Shown here: positions 45,501-53,564 of the stretch, piece after piece
How positions within the stretch are numbered: position 1 is the first letter of the stretch
How the letters are laid out: every line of letters begins with the position of its first letter
From: Cytophagales bacterium CG12_big_fil_rev_8_21_14_0_65_40_12
GTDB taxonomy: Bacteria > Bacteroidota > Bacteroidia > Cytophagales > Cyclobacteriaceae
Length of the DNA: 64,000 nt
Direction of reading: 5' to 3'
NCBI GenBank assembly: GCA_002786855.1
Contig: PCUU01000041.1
Location: forward strand, 1 to 64,000
Notes under the pieces: generated by a model
Told to the model about the DNA's origin: nothing
Seen by the model: only the letters and a program-made list of their open reading frames with translations
The model's database searches: none
Program-made: the position numbers and the translations under genes

Positions 45501-46946
45501 TTATTTTTCTATTAAGGTCATCATTACTTGATGAAGCAATCTCACGCCATACCCTGACGCACTTTTCATTTTTGAATAGGCACTATCTCCAAAAGCAACA
45601 CCAGCGATATCCAAATGCATCCAATGCTCATGGTCTTCGATGAAAGCTTCTAGGAATTTAGCTGCGGTGATGGCACCTGCCAATGGTTTCCCACTGTAAT
45701 TTCTTAAATCGGCTACATCAGAATGCAGATCGTCTTTGAATTCATCATAAAGCGGAAGTCTCCAAACGCGTTCTAAGGTGTCTTCACCTACTCTAGAGAC
45801 TGCCGCACTCATTGTGTCATCATGCGTGAACATCGCGCCTGCCGAATAACCTAAAGTCATCACGCTGCTACCAGTCAGTGTGGCCAAGTCGATCATGTAC
45901 TCAGGTTTGTAATTGCGCACCATATAGCTCAGCGCATCGGCCAAAACCAATCTACCTTCGGCATCAGTGTCAATTACTTCGATGCTTTTGCCTGAATAAG
46001 AACCAATGACATCACCCGGTTTCACGCTGTTGGCGTCTACGGCATTTTCTGCGGAGGCCACTATGCCTACCAAATGAATTGGCAATTGAAGTCGCGCGGC
46101 TAATTCAATGGCTCCGAAAACAGCTGCGGCTCCCCCCATATCACTTTTCATGTAATGCATGTTCTGTGAAGGTTTTATAGAAAGCCCGCCTGTATCGAAG
46201 GTTATGCCCTTACCTACCAAACCCAATTTCGGGGTTTTACTATTCTGGCCTTCTGGCTTATATTCAAGCTTAATGAGCACAGGAGGATGTGTACTTCCTT
46301 GACCAACAGCCATTAAAGCCTCAAGTCCTTCTTCCACTAATTCCTCGTATTCTAAGACATCACAAGAATAACCATGGATTTCCGCAGAACTTTGAGCCCA
46401 TTCTGCCAAAAAAGTCGGGGTTTTAATATTTCCCGGGGCATCGACCAAGGCCATAATACCCATCATCGCTTGAGCTGTTTCAAAGCCTAGATTAATGAGT
46501 TCACTTTGATCCGTTTTGGTCAGAATACTCACTTCAAAAGCTTCGGTATGAAGTAAATCCAGTTCCTTATCATCGGTTTTATAAACGCCAATCCTGTAAT
46601 CAGCTAAGGCAATGCCCAAGGCTGCTGCTGTGATATAATTATTGTCAAGGTGTCGGCAATCGATTTGAATATTGGTTTTCCAAGCACTTTTCCTTTTGAA
46701 GGCCAACCATCTGAATGCATCATGTGCTTTTCCTTGGTCTTTATCTTCTCCAAGGCCCACTAAATAGACTTTTCTATCACTTGAAACGTGATACAATGAC
46801 ATGATTTGCTTGAAACTTCCTTCAAAATCAGGTTTGCCTTTAACGCCTGTATTCTCGCTTATCAATTCGAAATTGACTTGATTTTTGAGAAATGGAAGGA
46901 TGACAATTTCAGATTCTTGTGTACTTGTGATTGATTTGAATATCAT
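45501..46946 (-). CDS. M17 leucyl aminopeptidase
   Basis: A 481-residue cytosolic aminopeptidase with a complete two-metal site. Lys246 and Asp251 lie in GKGITFDTGG, Asp269 in MKSDMGG, and Asp328, Glu330 and Arg332 in DTDAEGRL. These residues align with bovine LAP with a constant offset of four. M17 enzymes split N-terminal residues from small peptides, and some cleave cysteinyl-glycine. Its place between an esterase and an ATP-grasp ligase (gaps of 6 and 21 bp) suggests it degrades or trims the product of the ligase operons. General peptide recycling is the alternative. Confidence 0.95.
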   Translation of the reverse strand: MIFKSITSTQESEIVILPFLKNQVNFELISENTGVKGKPDFEGSFKQIMSLYHVSSDRKVYLVGLGEDKDQGKAHDAFRWLAFKRKSAWKTNIQIDCRHLDNNYITAAALGIALADYRIGVYKTDDKELDLLHTEAFEVSILTKTDQSELINLGFETAQAMMGIMALVDAPGNIKTPTFLAEWAQSSAEIHGYSCDVLEYEELVEEGLEALMAVGQGSTHPPVLIKLEYKPEGQNSKTPKLGLVGKGITFDTGGLSIKPSQNMHYMKSDMGGAAAVFGAIELAARLQLPIHLVGIVASAENAVDANSVKPGDVIGSYSGKSIEVIDTDAEGRLVLADALSYMVRNYKPEYMIDLATLTGSSVMTLGYSAGAMFTHDDTMSAAVSRVGEDTLERVWRLPLYDEFKDDLHSDVADLRNYSGKPLAGAITAAKFLEAFIEDHEHWMHLDIAGVAFGDSAYSKMKSASGYGVRLLHQVMMTLIEK

Positions 46947-46952
46947 AATTTT

Positions 46953-47720
46953 TCAATTGTTAAAATATAGCCATTTTATGGCCTTCGGAAACTCAATTCC
47001 CCAATAAAATTCTCCGTGATTTCCTTCTTCATTGATAGATGAGATAAATCGACCGTTTTCTGAACTCTGAAATATTGGCTCAATTATTTTAGAAAGCCTG
47101 TGAATGTTGGGCAAATGGAACCTACTCTCTTTAGCACCGGCATAAAGGTAAAGTGCGTTTTCGTGCTCAACTTGATACTTTGCGGCATCATGATAAATCA
47201 TCGGTGACACCCATAAACTAGGCGAAAAGATCATCATTTTAGCAAACACATCTGGTCTAGTTACTCCAGCATATAAACTGATCAAACCTCCCATTGAACT
47301 GCCTCCAATGCCCCTATTTTTCGGGTCAGGGCTTACACGAAGCTTGCCTTCTACATAAGGAATCAATGAATCGACCAAAAAGTCAACATAAGCCTTCCCT
47401 TTTCCAGTGCCTAATCTAGGGTTGTAATACGGTGAGTACTCAACAATCCGCTCATCATCTCCATGATCAATAGCGATGATGATTATTTCGTGAAAACCGT
47501 CATTTGCCAGTTGTGCTAAACTCTGATCAATCGCCCAATTGCCATAGGGTGCATCTGGGTTAAAAAGGTTCTGTCCATCTTGAAGATAGAGTACAGGATA
47601 TAGTTTCTCTGACCGGTGATAGTCGTATGGAAGCAAGGCAGAAACTCTTCGTTTCACCTGTAAATGAGGGATTTCAAAGGCCTCCTCAAGTATTTCAATA
47701 ATCGGTTTGAATGTCTCCAC
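46953..47720 (-). CDS. Esterase, first gene of the minus-strand ligase operon
   Basis: A 255-residue alpha/beta-hydrolase of the putative-esterase (enterochelin esterase/IroE) group. The nucleophile is Ser142 in GGSSMGG; LYLQDGQNLFNP is the typical front motif, and the His is probably in EEGNHGEFYW. There is no export signal. It heads the operon esterase/M17 peptidase/ATP-grasp, mirroring the esterase at the head of the + strand operon. A -7 promoter box lies 13 bases upstream of its ATG. Confidence 0.85.
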   Translation of the reverse strand: METFKPIIEILEEAFEIPHLQVKRRVSALLPYDYHRSEKLYPVLYLQDGQNLFNPDAPYGNWAIDQSLAQLANDGFHEIIIIAIDHGDDERIVEYSPYYNPRLGTGKGKAYVDFLVDSLIPYVEGKLRVSPDPKNRGIGGSSMGGLISLYAGVTRPDVFAKMMIFSPSLWVSPMIYHDAAKYQVEHENALYLYAGAKESRFHLPNIHRLSKIIEPIFQSSENGRFISSINEEGNHGEFYWGIEFPKAIKWLYFNN

Positions 47721-47733
47721 TTGCTGTTAAGCT

Positions 47734-47741
47734 CAAAATTA
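47734..47741 (-). promoter_or_regulatory. -7 promoter box of the esterase/M17/ligase operon
   Basis: On the minus strand TAATTTTG matches TAnnTTTG exactly, 13 bases before the esterase ATG. No TTTG lies at 19 bases; only the -7 element is supported. Confidence 0.5.
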
Positions 47742-47810
47742 GAGAAAAGCAAAACAAGGTGAGTGAAACTGGTAAGGTATTTATTTAAGGATTTATCAGG
47801 GAAATAGAAT

Positions 47811-47843
47811 TAACGAGATTACTTTGAGTAATCTCGTTAATGG
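47811..47843 (-). terminator. Perfect 15-bp hairpin between two minus-strand operons
   Basis: ATTAACGAGATTACT pairs exactly with AGTAATCTCGTTAAT around a 3-base loop. It lies between the receptor/DUF4249 operon and the esterase operon, both minus strand, and would end the former. On the minus strand TCTATTTCCC follows, a weak T run. Confidence 0.65.
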
Positions 47844-47919
47844 ATTTATAACTCGCTTATTCTTTTCTTTAGATTGAATCCTTTGTGGTTCATTGATATG
47901 CGCTGCAAACAACAGTCAG

Positions 47920-47940
47920 ATCCTGAGTCAAGCTCAGGAT
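47920..47940. repeat. Second copy of the interspersed hairpin element
   Basis: ATCCTGAG and CTCAGGAT pair around TCAAG, and TGAC overlaps and follows. The hairpin at 33033-33053 has the same 8-bp stem geometry, a TCGAG loop and a TGAC end, so both belong to one dispersed repeat family. Confidence 0.6.
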
Positions 47941-47970
47941 GACCTCGGAAAAGATCCTTTGTCCTTTTCC

Positions 47971-48816
47971 CTATCTTGGATCGACAATCACGATGCTTTC
48001 CTTCACCATTGAACCCACATGGAAATAGCCCAAAGCTCCGTTGGTGATATTGCTTCTAGGATTGGCTGGTGGCGGGGTGAACAAACCACCATCATTATTC
48101 AACAAAGTCGACAAGTCATTGTAGAAAATAAAGCCGCTGCGAGGCATGCTGTACATTTCCACCTTCACCTCATCGCCTTCGGCAAAGTAGCCTGCGGTCG
48201 GTAAATCATCAATTCTACCACTCAACAGTTTATCATCAGAATAGTAAATGTCGGTATCATTGTCCTTCAGCAATTCTCCATTCCTGTAGAATTTGAATAA
48301 ATAGTAATCCGTTCGATCTTGAGGTTCTTCAGCATAAAATAGCACTTCAAAATAACGGCCTTCATCCTCAGGGTCATCGAATTCGTCTTGGTTGAAAAAT
48401 ACCGTTAAAGAGTCAATTGCAGTCACTGGTTGTAAAGTCTCAGTGGCTTTATATTCCACACCCTCCGCAAAGACAGTCATAGTGTAAGTTCTACCTACCA
48501 CACCTAAATAAGGCGTTTCTGGTAAATACACCCCTTTCAATGCAGGGTCAGCATTTGGGTTGTGAATGTAGTTGAATTCATTGCCGAGATTATCTGTGAC
48601 TTTAACTGCTGCATTGCTAATAAATTCAGGTGCTCCAGAAGAATAGAAGTCTCTCGATTTGGTGAGTTTAATGTAATTATAATCGTCAGTATCAGTAATT
48701 ATGGCTTCTATCACCACTTTTGAAGGGGAACTGAGCGTATCTAGGTTGATGGTTTCCTCACAGGCAAAGACCAGAGCAACCATCATCAATATTATATATT
48801 TAGAAATATTTTTCAT
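47971..48816 (-). CDS. DUF4249 lipoprotein, partner of the upstream TonB receptor
   Basis: About 281 residues with a lipoprotein signal (MKNISKYIILMMVALVFAC). I start at the ATG at 48816; a TTG two codons upstream is less likely. The body is the beta-sandwich DUF4249 domain: SSPSKVVIEAIITD near the front, then RGYFEV-like strands and a GYFHVGSM end motif. In Bacteroidetes this family regularly sits directly after a TonB receptor and is thought to be its surface lipoprotein partner. It follows the receptor gene by 12 bp. Confidence 0.88.
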   Translation of the reverse strand: MKNISKYIILMMVALVFACEETINLDTLSSPSKVVIEAIITDTDDYNYIKLTKSRDFYSSGAPEFISNAAVKVTDNLGNEFNYIHNPNADPALKGVYLPETPYLGVVGRTYTMTVFAEGVEYKATETLQPVTAIDSLTVFFNQDEFDDPEDEGRYFEVLFYAEEPQDRTDYYLFKFYRNGELLKDNDTDIYYSDDKLLSGRIDDLPTAGYFAEGDEVKVEMYSMPRSGFIFYNDLSTLLNNDGGLFTPPPANPRSNITNGALGYFHVGSMVKESIVIVDPR

Positions 48817-48828
48817 CGTCAATTGATA

Positions 48829-51180
48829 TTAGAATTTGATATTATAGGTAACTGATGGCAGCAATGGGAAAAGGTAAATCATCCGCGCTTCCTTTTCGGT
48901 TCCATCGCCAATGATGTCCCCATCGTCATTTTGCTTTACTCGCGTATAAAGGCTGAATGGATTCTTTCTGCTGTAAGCATTGTACAAGGAGAATACCCAC
49001 GAGGTCTCGTACTTCTTGCCTAAATTCCTTCTTGGAATAAGCGTTGCGCTTAAGTCCAATCGATGAAAATCGGGCAATCTATAGCCATTGCGCTCTGTAA
49101 TTACATCGGCCACATAACCATCTCCATATTGGTATGAACCCGAAGGGATAGTGGTTGGTCGTCCGGTACCATAAGTAAAGCTTCCTCCAAATGACCATTT
49201 TTCGTTGTAATCATAGGTACCGAGTATGCTCAAACTGTGTCTTCTGTCATGATTTGCATCAAATGTTCTGCTAAGATTCACTCCTTGAATGGTGCGCTCA
49301 GCTTTGGACAATGTATAGCCGATAAATCCAGTAAGCGCTCCCTCCTTTTTCTGTAAAAAGAATTCTAAACCATAACCTACTGCTTCGCCTTGGCGATATT
49401 CGGTTGGTAAATCATCGTTGAAGAAAATCTGCGCATTATCAGCAAAGTCAGTTACGTTATCCATGGTTTTATAATAGGCTTCTACTGAAAACTCATAGGT
49501 ATTATTTTTGAAGTTTTTGAAATAACCTAATGCCACTTGGTCAGCCGTTTGAGGTTTTAAATAATAACCACTTGGTGCCCATGTATTGAAAGGCAAAGGA
49601 ACCGTTCCCGAAGAAATCAAGTGCGTGTTCTGCACCATTCGGTTATAACTTGCTTTAATTGAAGTACTTGGATTCATCAAATAGCGCATTGAAAGCCTTG
49701 GCTCAAAATTTACATAGGTTTTAATCGGTTCGAAACTTTTGAAAGAGAGCGTATCTGTCCTTGTTGGGTTCGAACTATCATTGGCATCTTCATAAACATA
49801 AACATCTCCCTGCCCTATGCTTTGAAAAATAGATAATCGAGCGCCATAATCTAAGGTCAACTTGTCTGATACTTTGTGTTGCGCACCAAGATACAAGGCC
49901 TGATCCAAGGCGTATTCATGTTGTAATTCAGTACGATTAAAAATGGATCCCTCCACTGGGTCGATGATGCCCGGAGCAAATCTTCTGTAGGTGATGTGAT
50001 AACCAAAATCCAATTCGAATTCGGGACTCGCGAAGTAATTCAAATCATTTTTGATGCTATATTCCTGTAAACCTGAATCCCAAGTAAAGCCTTGAGCGGC
50101 ATCATCCAATGACAAACCATAATCGAAGTTTGAAGCGATTAGCGAAGTATTTGAGAAAAGCTTGTCGCTAAAAAGGTGATTCCAACGAAATGTACCTGTC
50201 CTATTTCCCCAGTCAAAACCAAAATCATCTCCAAAGCTGAAGCTATCGCGGCCAGCATAAAGAGAAAGAAAGAATCTATCTTTATTATTCGCTCTCCAAT
50301 TGAGTTTAGCATTTACATCATAGAAATAAACAGAATTGTCGTTGTTGGCAGCTTTCAGAAACAAATCAACATAAGATCTTCTCGCAGAAAAAAGAAATGA
50401 GCTTTCATCCTTTTTAATCGGCCCTTCAAGGGAAAGATTACTCGCCAATAGGCCAATGCCTGCTTCGCCTTCGAATTCCTTATTATTTCCATCTCTCGTC
50501 CGAACGTCTAAAATAGATGACAGCCTACCGCCAAATCTAGCTGGAATCCCTCCTTTATAGAGTTCAGAATCCTTGATAATATCAGCATTAAATACAGAGA
50601 AAAGACCGAATAAATGGGAAGGATCATAAACTGGTGCTTCATCAATCAATATCAAATTTTGATCGGCACTTCCTCCACGCACAAAAAATGCGGATGTACC
50701 TTCGCCTGCTGAAATTACACCTGGCAATAATTGAATGGTTTTAATGATGTCTGGCTCACCAAACAAAGCAGGTAGCTTTTTAACTTGTTTGATATCAAGC
50801 TCATTACGGCTCATTTGAATCCCGACTACGTTGGCTTCTGGCGCTTTACCAGTGACTACGACTTCTTCTAACTGCAATGCCTCTTCGGGCAAAGCGATAT
50901 TCAAAGCCAAGTCTTTATCTAAAGTGACTGTCTTTTCGATAGAGAGATAACCGATAAAGCTGTATTTAATGGTGTAAGTACCGGGAGCCAATGTGAGCGA
51001 ATAGAAACCGTAGCTATTAGACACTACTCCGTTTCCCAATTCTGTCACTAAAACCGTGACGCCAATGAGTTCTTCGCCATTGGATGCATCTCTAACATAC
51101 CCGTTCAAGGTGACCTTTTCTTGAGCGAATACTTGAATGGAACATAATGCGACCAATGCCGCAAGTAAAAATTTACGCAT
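48829..51180 (-). CDS. TonB-dependent outer-membrane receptor
   Basis: A 783-residue receptor: signal peptide (1-19, VFAQE), carboxypeptidase-like beta domain (about 22-105), plug with LPALFGEPDIIKTIQLLPGV and the FFVRGGSADQNLILIDEAPVY block, and a barrel ending NIKF with terminal Phe. Unlike the receptor at 2997-5486 it has no STN domain, so it does not signal through FecR. It forms a pair with the DUF4249 lipoprotein. The substrate is unknown. It is not the SusC type, as no SusD is present. Confidence 0.93.
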   Translation of the reverse strand: MRKFLLAALVALCSIQVFAQEKVTLNGYVRDASNGEELIGVTVLVTELGNGVVSNSYGFYSLTLAPGTYTIKYSFIGYLSIEKTVTLDKDLALNIALPEEALQLEEVVVTGKAPEANVVGIQMSRNELDIKQVKKLPALFGEPDIIKTIQLLPGVISAGEGTSAFFVRGGSADQNLILIDEAPVYDPSHLFGLFSVFNADIIKDSELYKGGIPARFGGRLSSILDVRTRDGNNKEFEGEAGIGLLASNLSLEGPIKKDESSFLFSARRSYVDLFLKAANNDNSVYFYDVNAKLNWRANNKDRFFLSLYAGRDSFSFGDDFGFDWGNRTGTFRWNHLFSDKLFSNTSLIASNFDYGLSLDDAAQGFTWDSGLQEYSIKNDLNYFASPEFELDFGYHITYRRFAPGIIDPVEGSIFNRTELQHEYALDQALYLGAQHKVSDKLTLDYGARLSIFQSIGQGDVYVYEDANDSSNPTRTDTLSFKSFEPIKTYVNFEPRLSMRYLMNPSTSIKASYNRMVQNTHLISSGTVPLPFNTWAPSGYYLKPQTADQVALGYFKNFKNNTYEFSVEAYYKTMDNVTDFADNAQIFFNDDLPTEYRQGEAVGYGLEFFLQKKEGALTGFIGYTLSKAERTIQGVNLSRTFDANHDRRHSLSILGTYDYNEKWSFGGSFTYGTGRPTTIPSGSYQYGDGYVADVITERNGYRLPDFHRLDLSATLIPRRNLGKKYETSWVFSLYNAYSRKNPFSLYTRVKQNDDGDIIGDGTEKEARMIYLFPLLPSVTYNIKF

Positions 51181-51351
51181 AATAAATTGAGGTTTTGACT
51201 TTTGTTGTTGTTGAAAAATTGACCTTAAAATTGAATATTCATGTATTCATATGTGTGACGGATAACCAAGCCAACACACGTATGGCAATTAAAAAATTTA
51301 ATAGTAAGTCGTAAAAGGTGCGGAAAGGTTGCAGGTAAATCAGACTAATAA

Positions 51352-51396
51352 CAAAAAAGCGGAAAAGATAATTTTAGCTTAATCATCCCTTCCGCT
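51352..51396 (-). terminator. Terminator on the minus strand behind a possible 39-codon gene
   Basis: On the minus strand AGCGGAA (51396-51390) pairs with TTCCGCT (51364-51358) and six T follow. No longer gene lies upstream on this strand before marR, so it must belong to the short frame at 51379-51498, to an sRNA, or act as attenuator in the leader of the receptor gene. Confidence 0.6.
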
Positions 51397-51498
51397 GCTC
51401 AGCAGAATAAGTCGAGGACTTATGTTGTGCACAAGCCAATAAAACCCCACAATAAAAATAATCGCAACAAAATTTTGAGATTTCAATTGATTATTCAT
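51379..51498 (-). CDS. Possible 39-residue single-span membrane peptide
   Basis: A short frame from ATG at 51498 to TAA: a polar start (MNNQLKSQN), one hydrophobic helix (FVAIIFIVGFYWLV) and a short polar tail ending SSGRDD. A terminator-type hairpin overlaps its end on the same strand, which supports a real transcript. Its start codon faces marR with 31 bases between, and the dyad ATCAATAATTGAT lies in that gap. There is no known family. It may be a small membrane peptide controlled by MarR, or an accidental frame within the leader of the receptor gene. Confidence 0.4.
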   Translation of the reverse strand: MNNQLKSQNFVAIIFIVGFYWLVHNISPRLILLSSGRDD

Positions 51499-51509
51499 AA
51501 TATAGCAGT

Positions 51510-51522
51510 ATCAATAATTGAT
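51510..51522. promoter_or_regulatory. Putative MarR operator upstream of marR
   Basis: ATCAATAATTGAT is a perfect 13-base dyad between marR and the divergent short frame. The half-site ATTGAT/ATCAAT recurs in the dyads at the next gene's start, so the two places probably bind the same protein. Confidence 0.55.
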
Positions 51523-51529
51523 TTATCAA

Positions 51530-51955
51530 ATGAATATCGAAAGTATCATCCTTTTCCAAATTGACAAGACCAGTAAAGTCTCTAAGTTATATTCACAAAG
51601 AGAATTTGACAGATTGGGTATGGGCATCACTGTTGAACAGTGGATATTATTGAAGATTATTGAAGAAAATGATGGACTTACTCAAAAGGAATTGGCTGAA
51701 AAGTCACTAAGAGACCCTGCTTCTATTACACGTACTTTGGACTTATTGAATAAAAAAGGTTTTGTGGAAAGAAGACCAGTTGAAGATAACAGGCGACAAT
51801 ACAGTATTTGCCTTAAAAAAGAAGGGACGTTTCTTATTGAGAAATATATGCCCGTTATCAGTAGTCACCGGGCAAAAAGCATTGAAGGAATTACAGAACA
51901 AGAGTTAGAAGTGTTGACACTCCTTTTAGGAAAAATTCAAAAGAATATGGTGTAA
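51530..51955 (+). CDS. MarR-family transcriptional regulator
   Basis: About 141 residues. The winged-helix core is clear: GLTQKELAEKSLRDPASITRTLDLLNKKGFVERRPVEDNRRQY. I start at the ATG at 51530; a TTG 12 bp upstream is rejected. There are no Cys residues, so it is unlikely to sense oxidants by thiols and more likely binds a small phenolic or similar ligand. It leads a group with a RidA-like lipoprotein and a DOMON protein and is probably their repressor, given the dyads at 51510 and 51972. Confidence 0.9.
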   Translation: MNIESIILFQIDKTSKVSKLYSQREFDRLGMGITVEQWILLKIIEENDGLTQKELAEKSLRDPASITRTLDLLNKKGFVERRPVEDNRRQYSICLKKEGTFLIEKYMPVISSHRAKSIEGITEQELEVLTLLLGKIQKNMV

Positions 51956-51971
51956 ATTTTTTAACCATAAA

Positions 51972-51997
51972 ATTGATATATCAATGATTGATATCAA
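51972..51997 (+). promoter_or_regulatory. Two dyads over the start codon of the RidA-like gene
   Basis: ATTGATATATCAAT (51972-51985) is a perfect 14-base dyad that includes part of the ATG at 51984, and TTGATATCAA (51988-51997) follows at once. They share ATTGAT half-sites with the dyad before marR. Binding here would stop the downstream genes directly. Confidence 0.6.
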
Positions 51998-52454
51998 CAT
52001 CAACAAATTACTCCTCCTTATGCTGACTTCAACCTTAGCTTCATGTGGCATGAAAATATCTACAATTAACAACCCTAATGTATATGCAACTCACGATTTT
52101 GGGTTTTCACAAGCAGTAATTTTCAATAATGTAATATACGGTTCGGGACAAGTTGGGTGGGACAAAGATTACACACTTCCAGCAAACTCAGATTTTAAAC
52201 AACAGTTTGAGCAAACTTTAATAAATATAGAACGCCTGTTAGAAAGTCAAAAGTGCAGTTGGCAAGACGTGTTGCATCTTAGATTTTATGTTGTAGGCCT
52301 GAATGCTGTAAAAAGAGAAAACATAGGTACTTTTTTAAAACAAACCTTCAGCAATGGTTATGCACCTGCTACTACACTAATTGGTATATCAGCTTTAGCC
52401 AGAGAAAACCTTCTAATTGAAATTGAATTCACCGCTAAAATTAAAAAACAATGA
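51984..52454 (+). CDS. RidA-family lipoprotein lacking the catalytic Arg
   Basis: A 156-residue RidA/YjgF-fold protein with a lipoprotein signal (lipobox LASC, Cys21). GSGQVGW and IEIEF keep the fold signature, but at the position of the catalytic Arg the sequence is APATTL, so Thr130 replaces Arg. It should therefore not deaminate imines like RidA and may bind a ligand or do other chemistry. It lies 28 bp after marR and overlaps the DOMON gene by 4 bp (ATGA). Confidence 0.82.
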   Translation: MIDININKLLLLMLTSTLASCGMKISTINNPNVYATHDFGFSQAVIFNNVIYGSGQVGWDKDYTLPANSDFKQQFEQTLINIERLLESQKCSWQDVLHLRFYVVGLNAVKRENIGTFLKQTFSNGYAPATTLIGISALARENLLIEIEFTAKIKKQ

Positions 52455-52948
52455 AAATAATAATCATTTGCATGGCATTATTGACCATCACTCAAAATCA
52501 GCCACAAGATACCATGAAAGAAGTACATAAAAACAACATGATAGTAAGGTGGAAAATGGAAAAAGAATCCATCTATTTTGAAATGGAAGCACCCACAAAT
52601 GGTTGGGTCGCCATTGGATTCAACGAAACAACTTCTTTAGCGGGCACATACTTACTTATGGGGCGTATTCGGAACGGAAAGGCAGAAGTTGTGGAACATT
52701 ACACCGAAAGGCCAGGCAATTACAAACCTATCGCTGATTTAGGAATACCTAACCAGGTAATTTCTATCTCAGGGGATGAAAAGGGGAATCTGACCAAATT
52801 GAAATTCTCGATACCAATAAGCAAATCCAGTAAATACCATAAGCAGCTTTCAAAAGAAACTAAATGGACTTTGCTGTTAGCTTACAGTGTAGATGATGAT
52901 TTTCAGCATCATTCCATTATGAGAACCTCAATGGAAATAATACTTTAA
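52451..52948 (+). CDS. DOMON-domain protein
   Basis: A 165-residue protein with a short hydrophobic N-terminus and a DOMON beta-sandwich: IVRWKMEKESIYFEMEAPTNGWVAIGF, then LMGRIRNGKAEVVEHYTERPG. DOMON domains bind haem or sugars and often serve extracytoplasmic redox reactions. The Met in LLMGR and the HH pair near the C-terminus could ligate haem. It is coupled to the RidA-like gene by an ATGA overlap, so both proteins probably work together outside the inner membrane under MarR control. Confidence 0.75.
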   Translation: MKIIIICMALLTITQNQPQDTMKEVHKNNMIVRWKMEKESIYFEMEAPTNGWVAIGFNETTSLAGTYLLMGRIRNGKAEVVEHYTERPGNYKPIADLGIPNQVISISGDEKGNLTKLKFSIPISKSSKYHKQLSKETKWTLLLAYSVDDDFQHHSIMRTSMEIIL

Positions 52949-53041
52949 GTCATGAATATCAATCAGATCAGATCTCCTTAAAACACCAATTCATAACCAC
53001 AGATTCAATAATATTTATTTTAAAACTTTGAATACAAAAAA

Positions 53042-53467
53042 ATGAACAAAACAATTTTAATTGGCATTTTTGCCCTTTTCATGACAGCTGGTTGCAAGGC
53101 GCAATCTTCTGACGAAAAAGCTATAAAAGAAACCATAATAGGCTTTTCAAAAGCAGGAGATAAAAATGATGCCGATAAATTAGCAACTTATTTGGACGAT
53201 AATTATCGCATTGTAATGAACCGACTATTTGGTAGTAGTGAAGTTTCTGTAATGACCAAGGATATTTATCTTGAGAAAATCAGAACCAAAGAATATGGTG
53301 GAGATAATAGAAAAGTCGAAATAGAATCTATCGTGCTCAATGGTTCGACAGCAAGTGCAAAGGTGTCATTTGTAGGTTCTAAAATGACGTTTGTTTCAAT
53401 CTTTAACCTTATTAAAGACGGAAATAATGAATGGAAACTTGTAAGTGATGTGCCCGTAATGAAATAG
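53042..53467 (+). CDS. NTF2/SnoaL-like lipoprotein
   Basis: A 141-residue lipoprotein (lipobox MTAGC, Cys18) with the small cone-shaped NTF2-like fold: an early helix DEKAIKETIIGFSKAGDKNDADKLATYL, then strands such as RIVMNRLFG, and a final WKLVSDVP strand. The family includes lumazine-binding-like and DUF4440-type proteins. It could be an enzyme or a ligand binder; no active-site set is clear. It is 93 bp after the DOMON gene. Confidence 0.75.
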   Translation: MNKTILIGIFALFMTAGCKAQSSDEKAIKETIIGFSKAGDKNDADKLATYLDDNYRIVMNRLFGSSEVSVMTKDIYLEKIRTKEYGGDNRKVEIESIVLNGSTASAKVSFVGSKMTFVSIFNLIKDGNNEWKLVSDVPVMK

Positions 53468-53490
53468 CCTGTACACAATACGGTACAAAA

Positions 53491-53528
53491 GCAATAGCGG
53501 TTTAGGTGCTAACCTGAACCGCTATTGC
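53491..53528. terminator. Bidirectional terminator between the NTF2-like gene and gltD
   Basis: GCAATAGCGGTT pairs exactly with AACCGCTATTGC, and an inner AGGT/ACCT stem continues it around the 4-base loop GCTA. It lies between convergent genes and can end both; on the minus strand TTTTGT follows. Confidence 0.8.
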
Positions 53529-53564
53529 GATTAAATAAATATCTTGTTTTCCGAAAAAGTAGTG

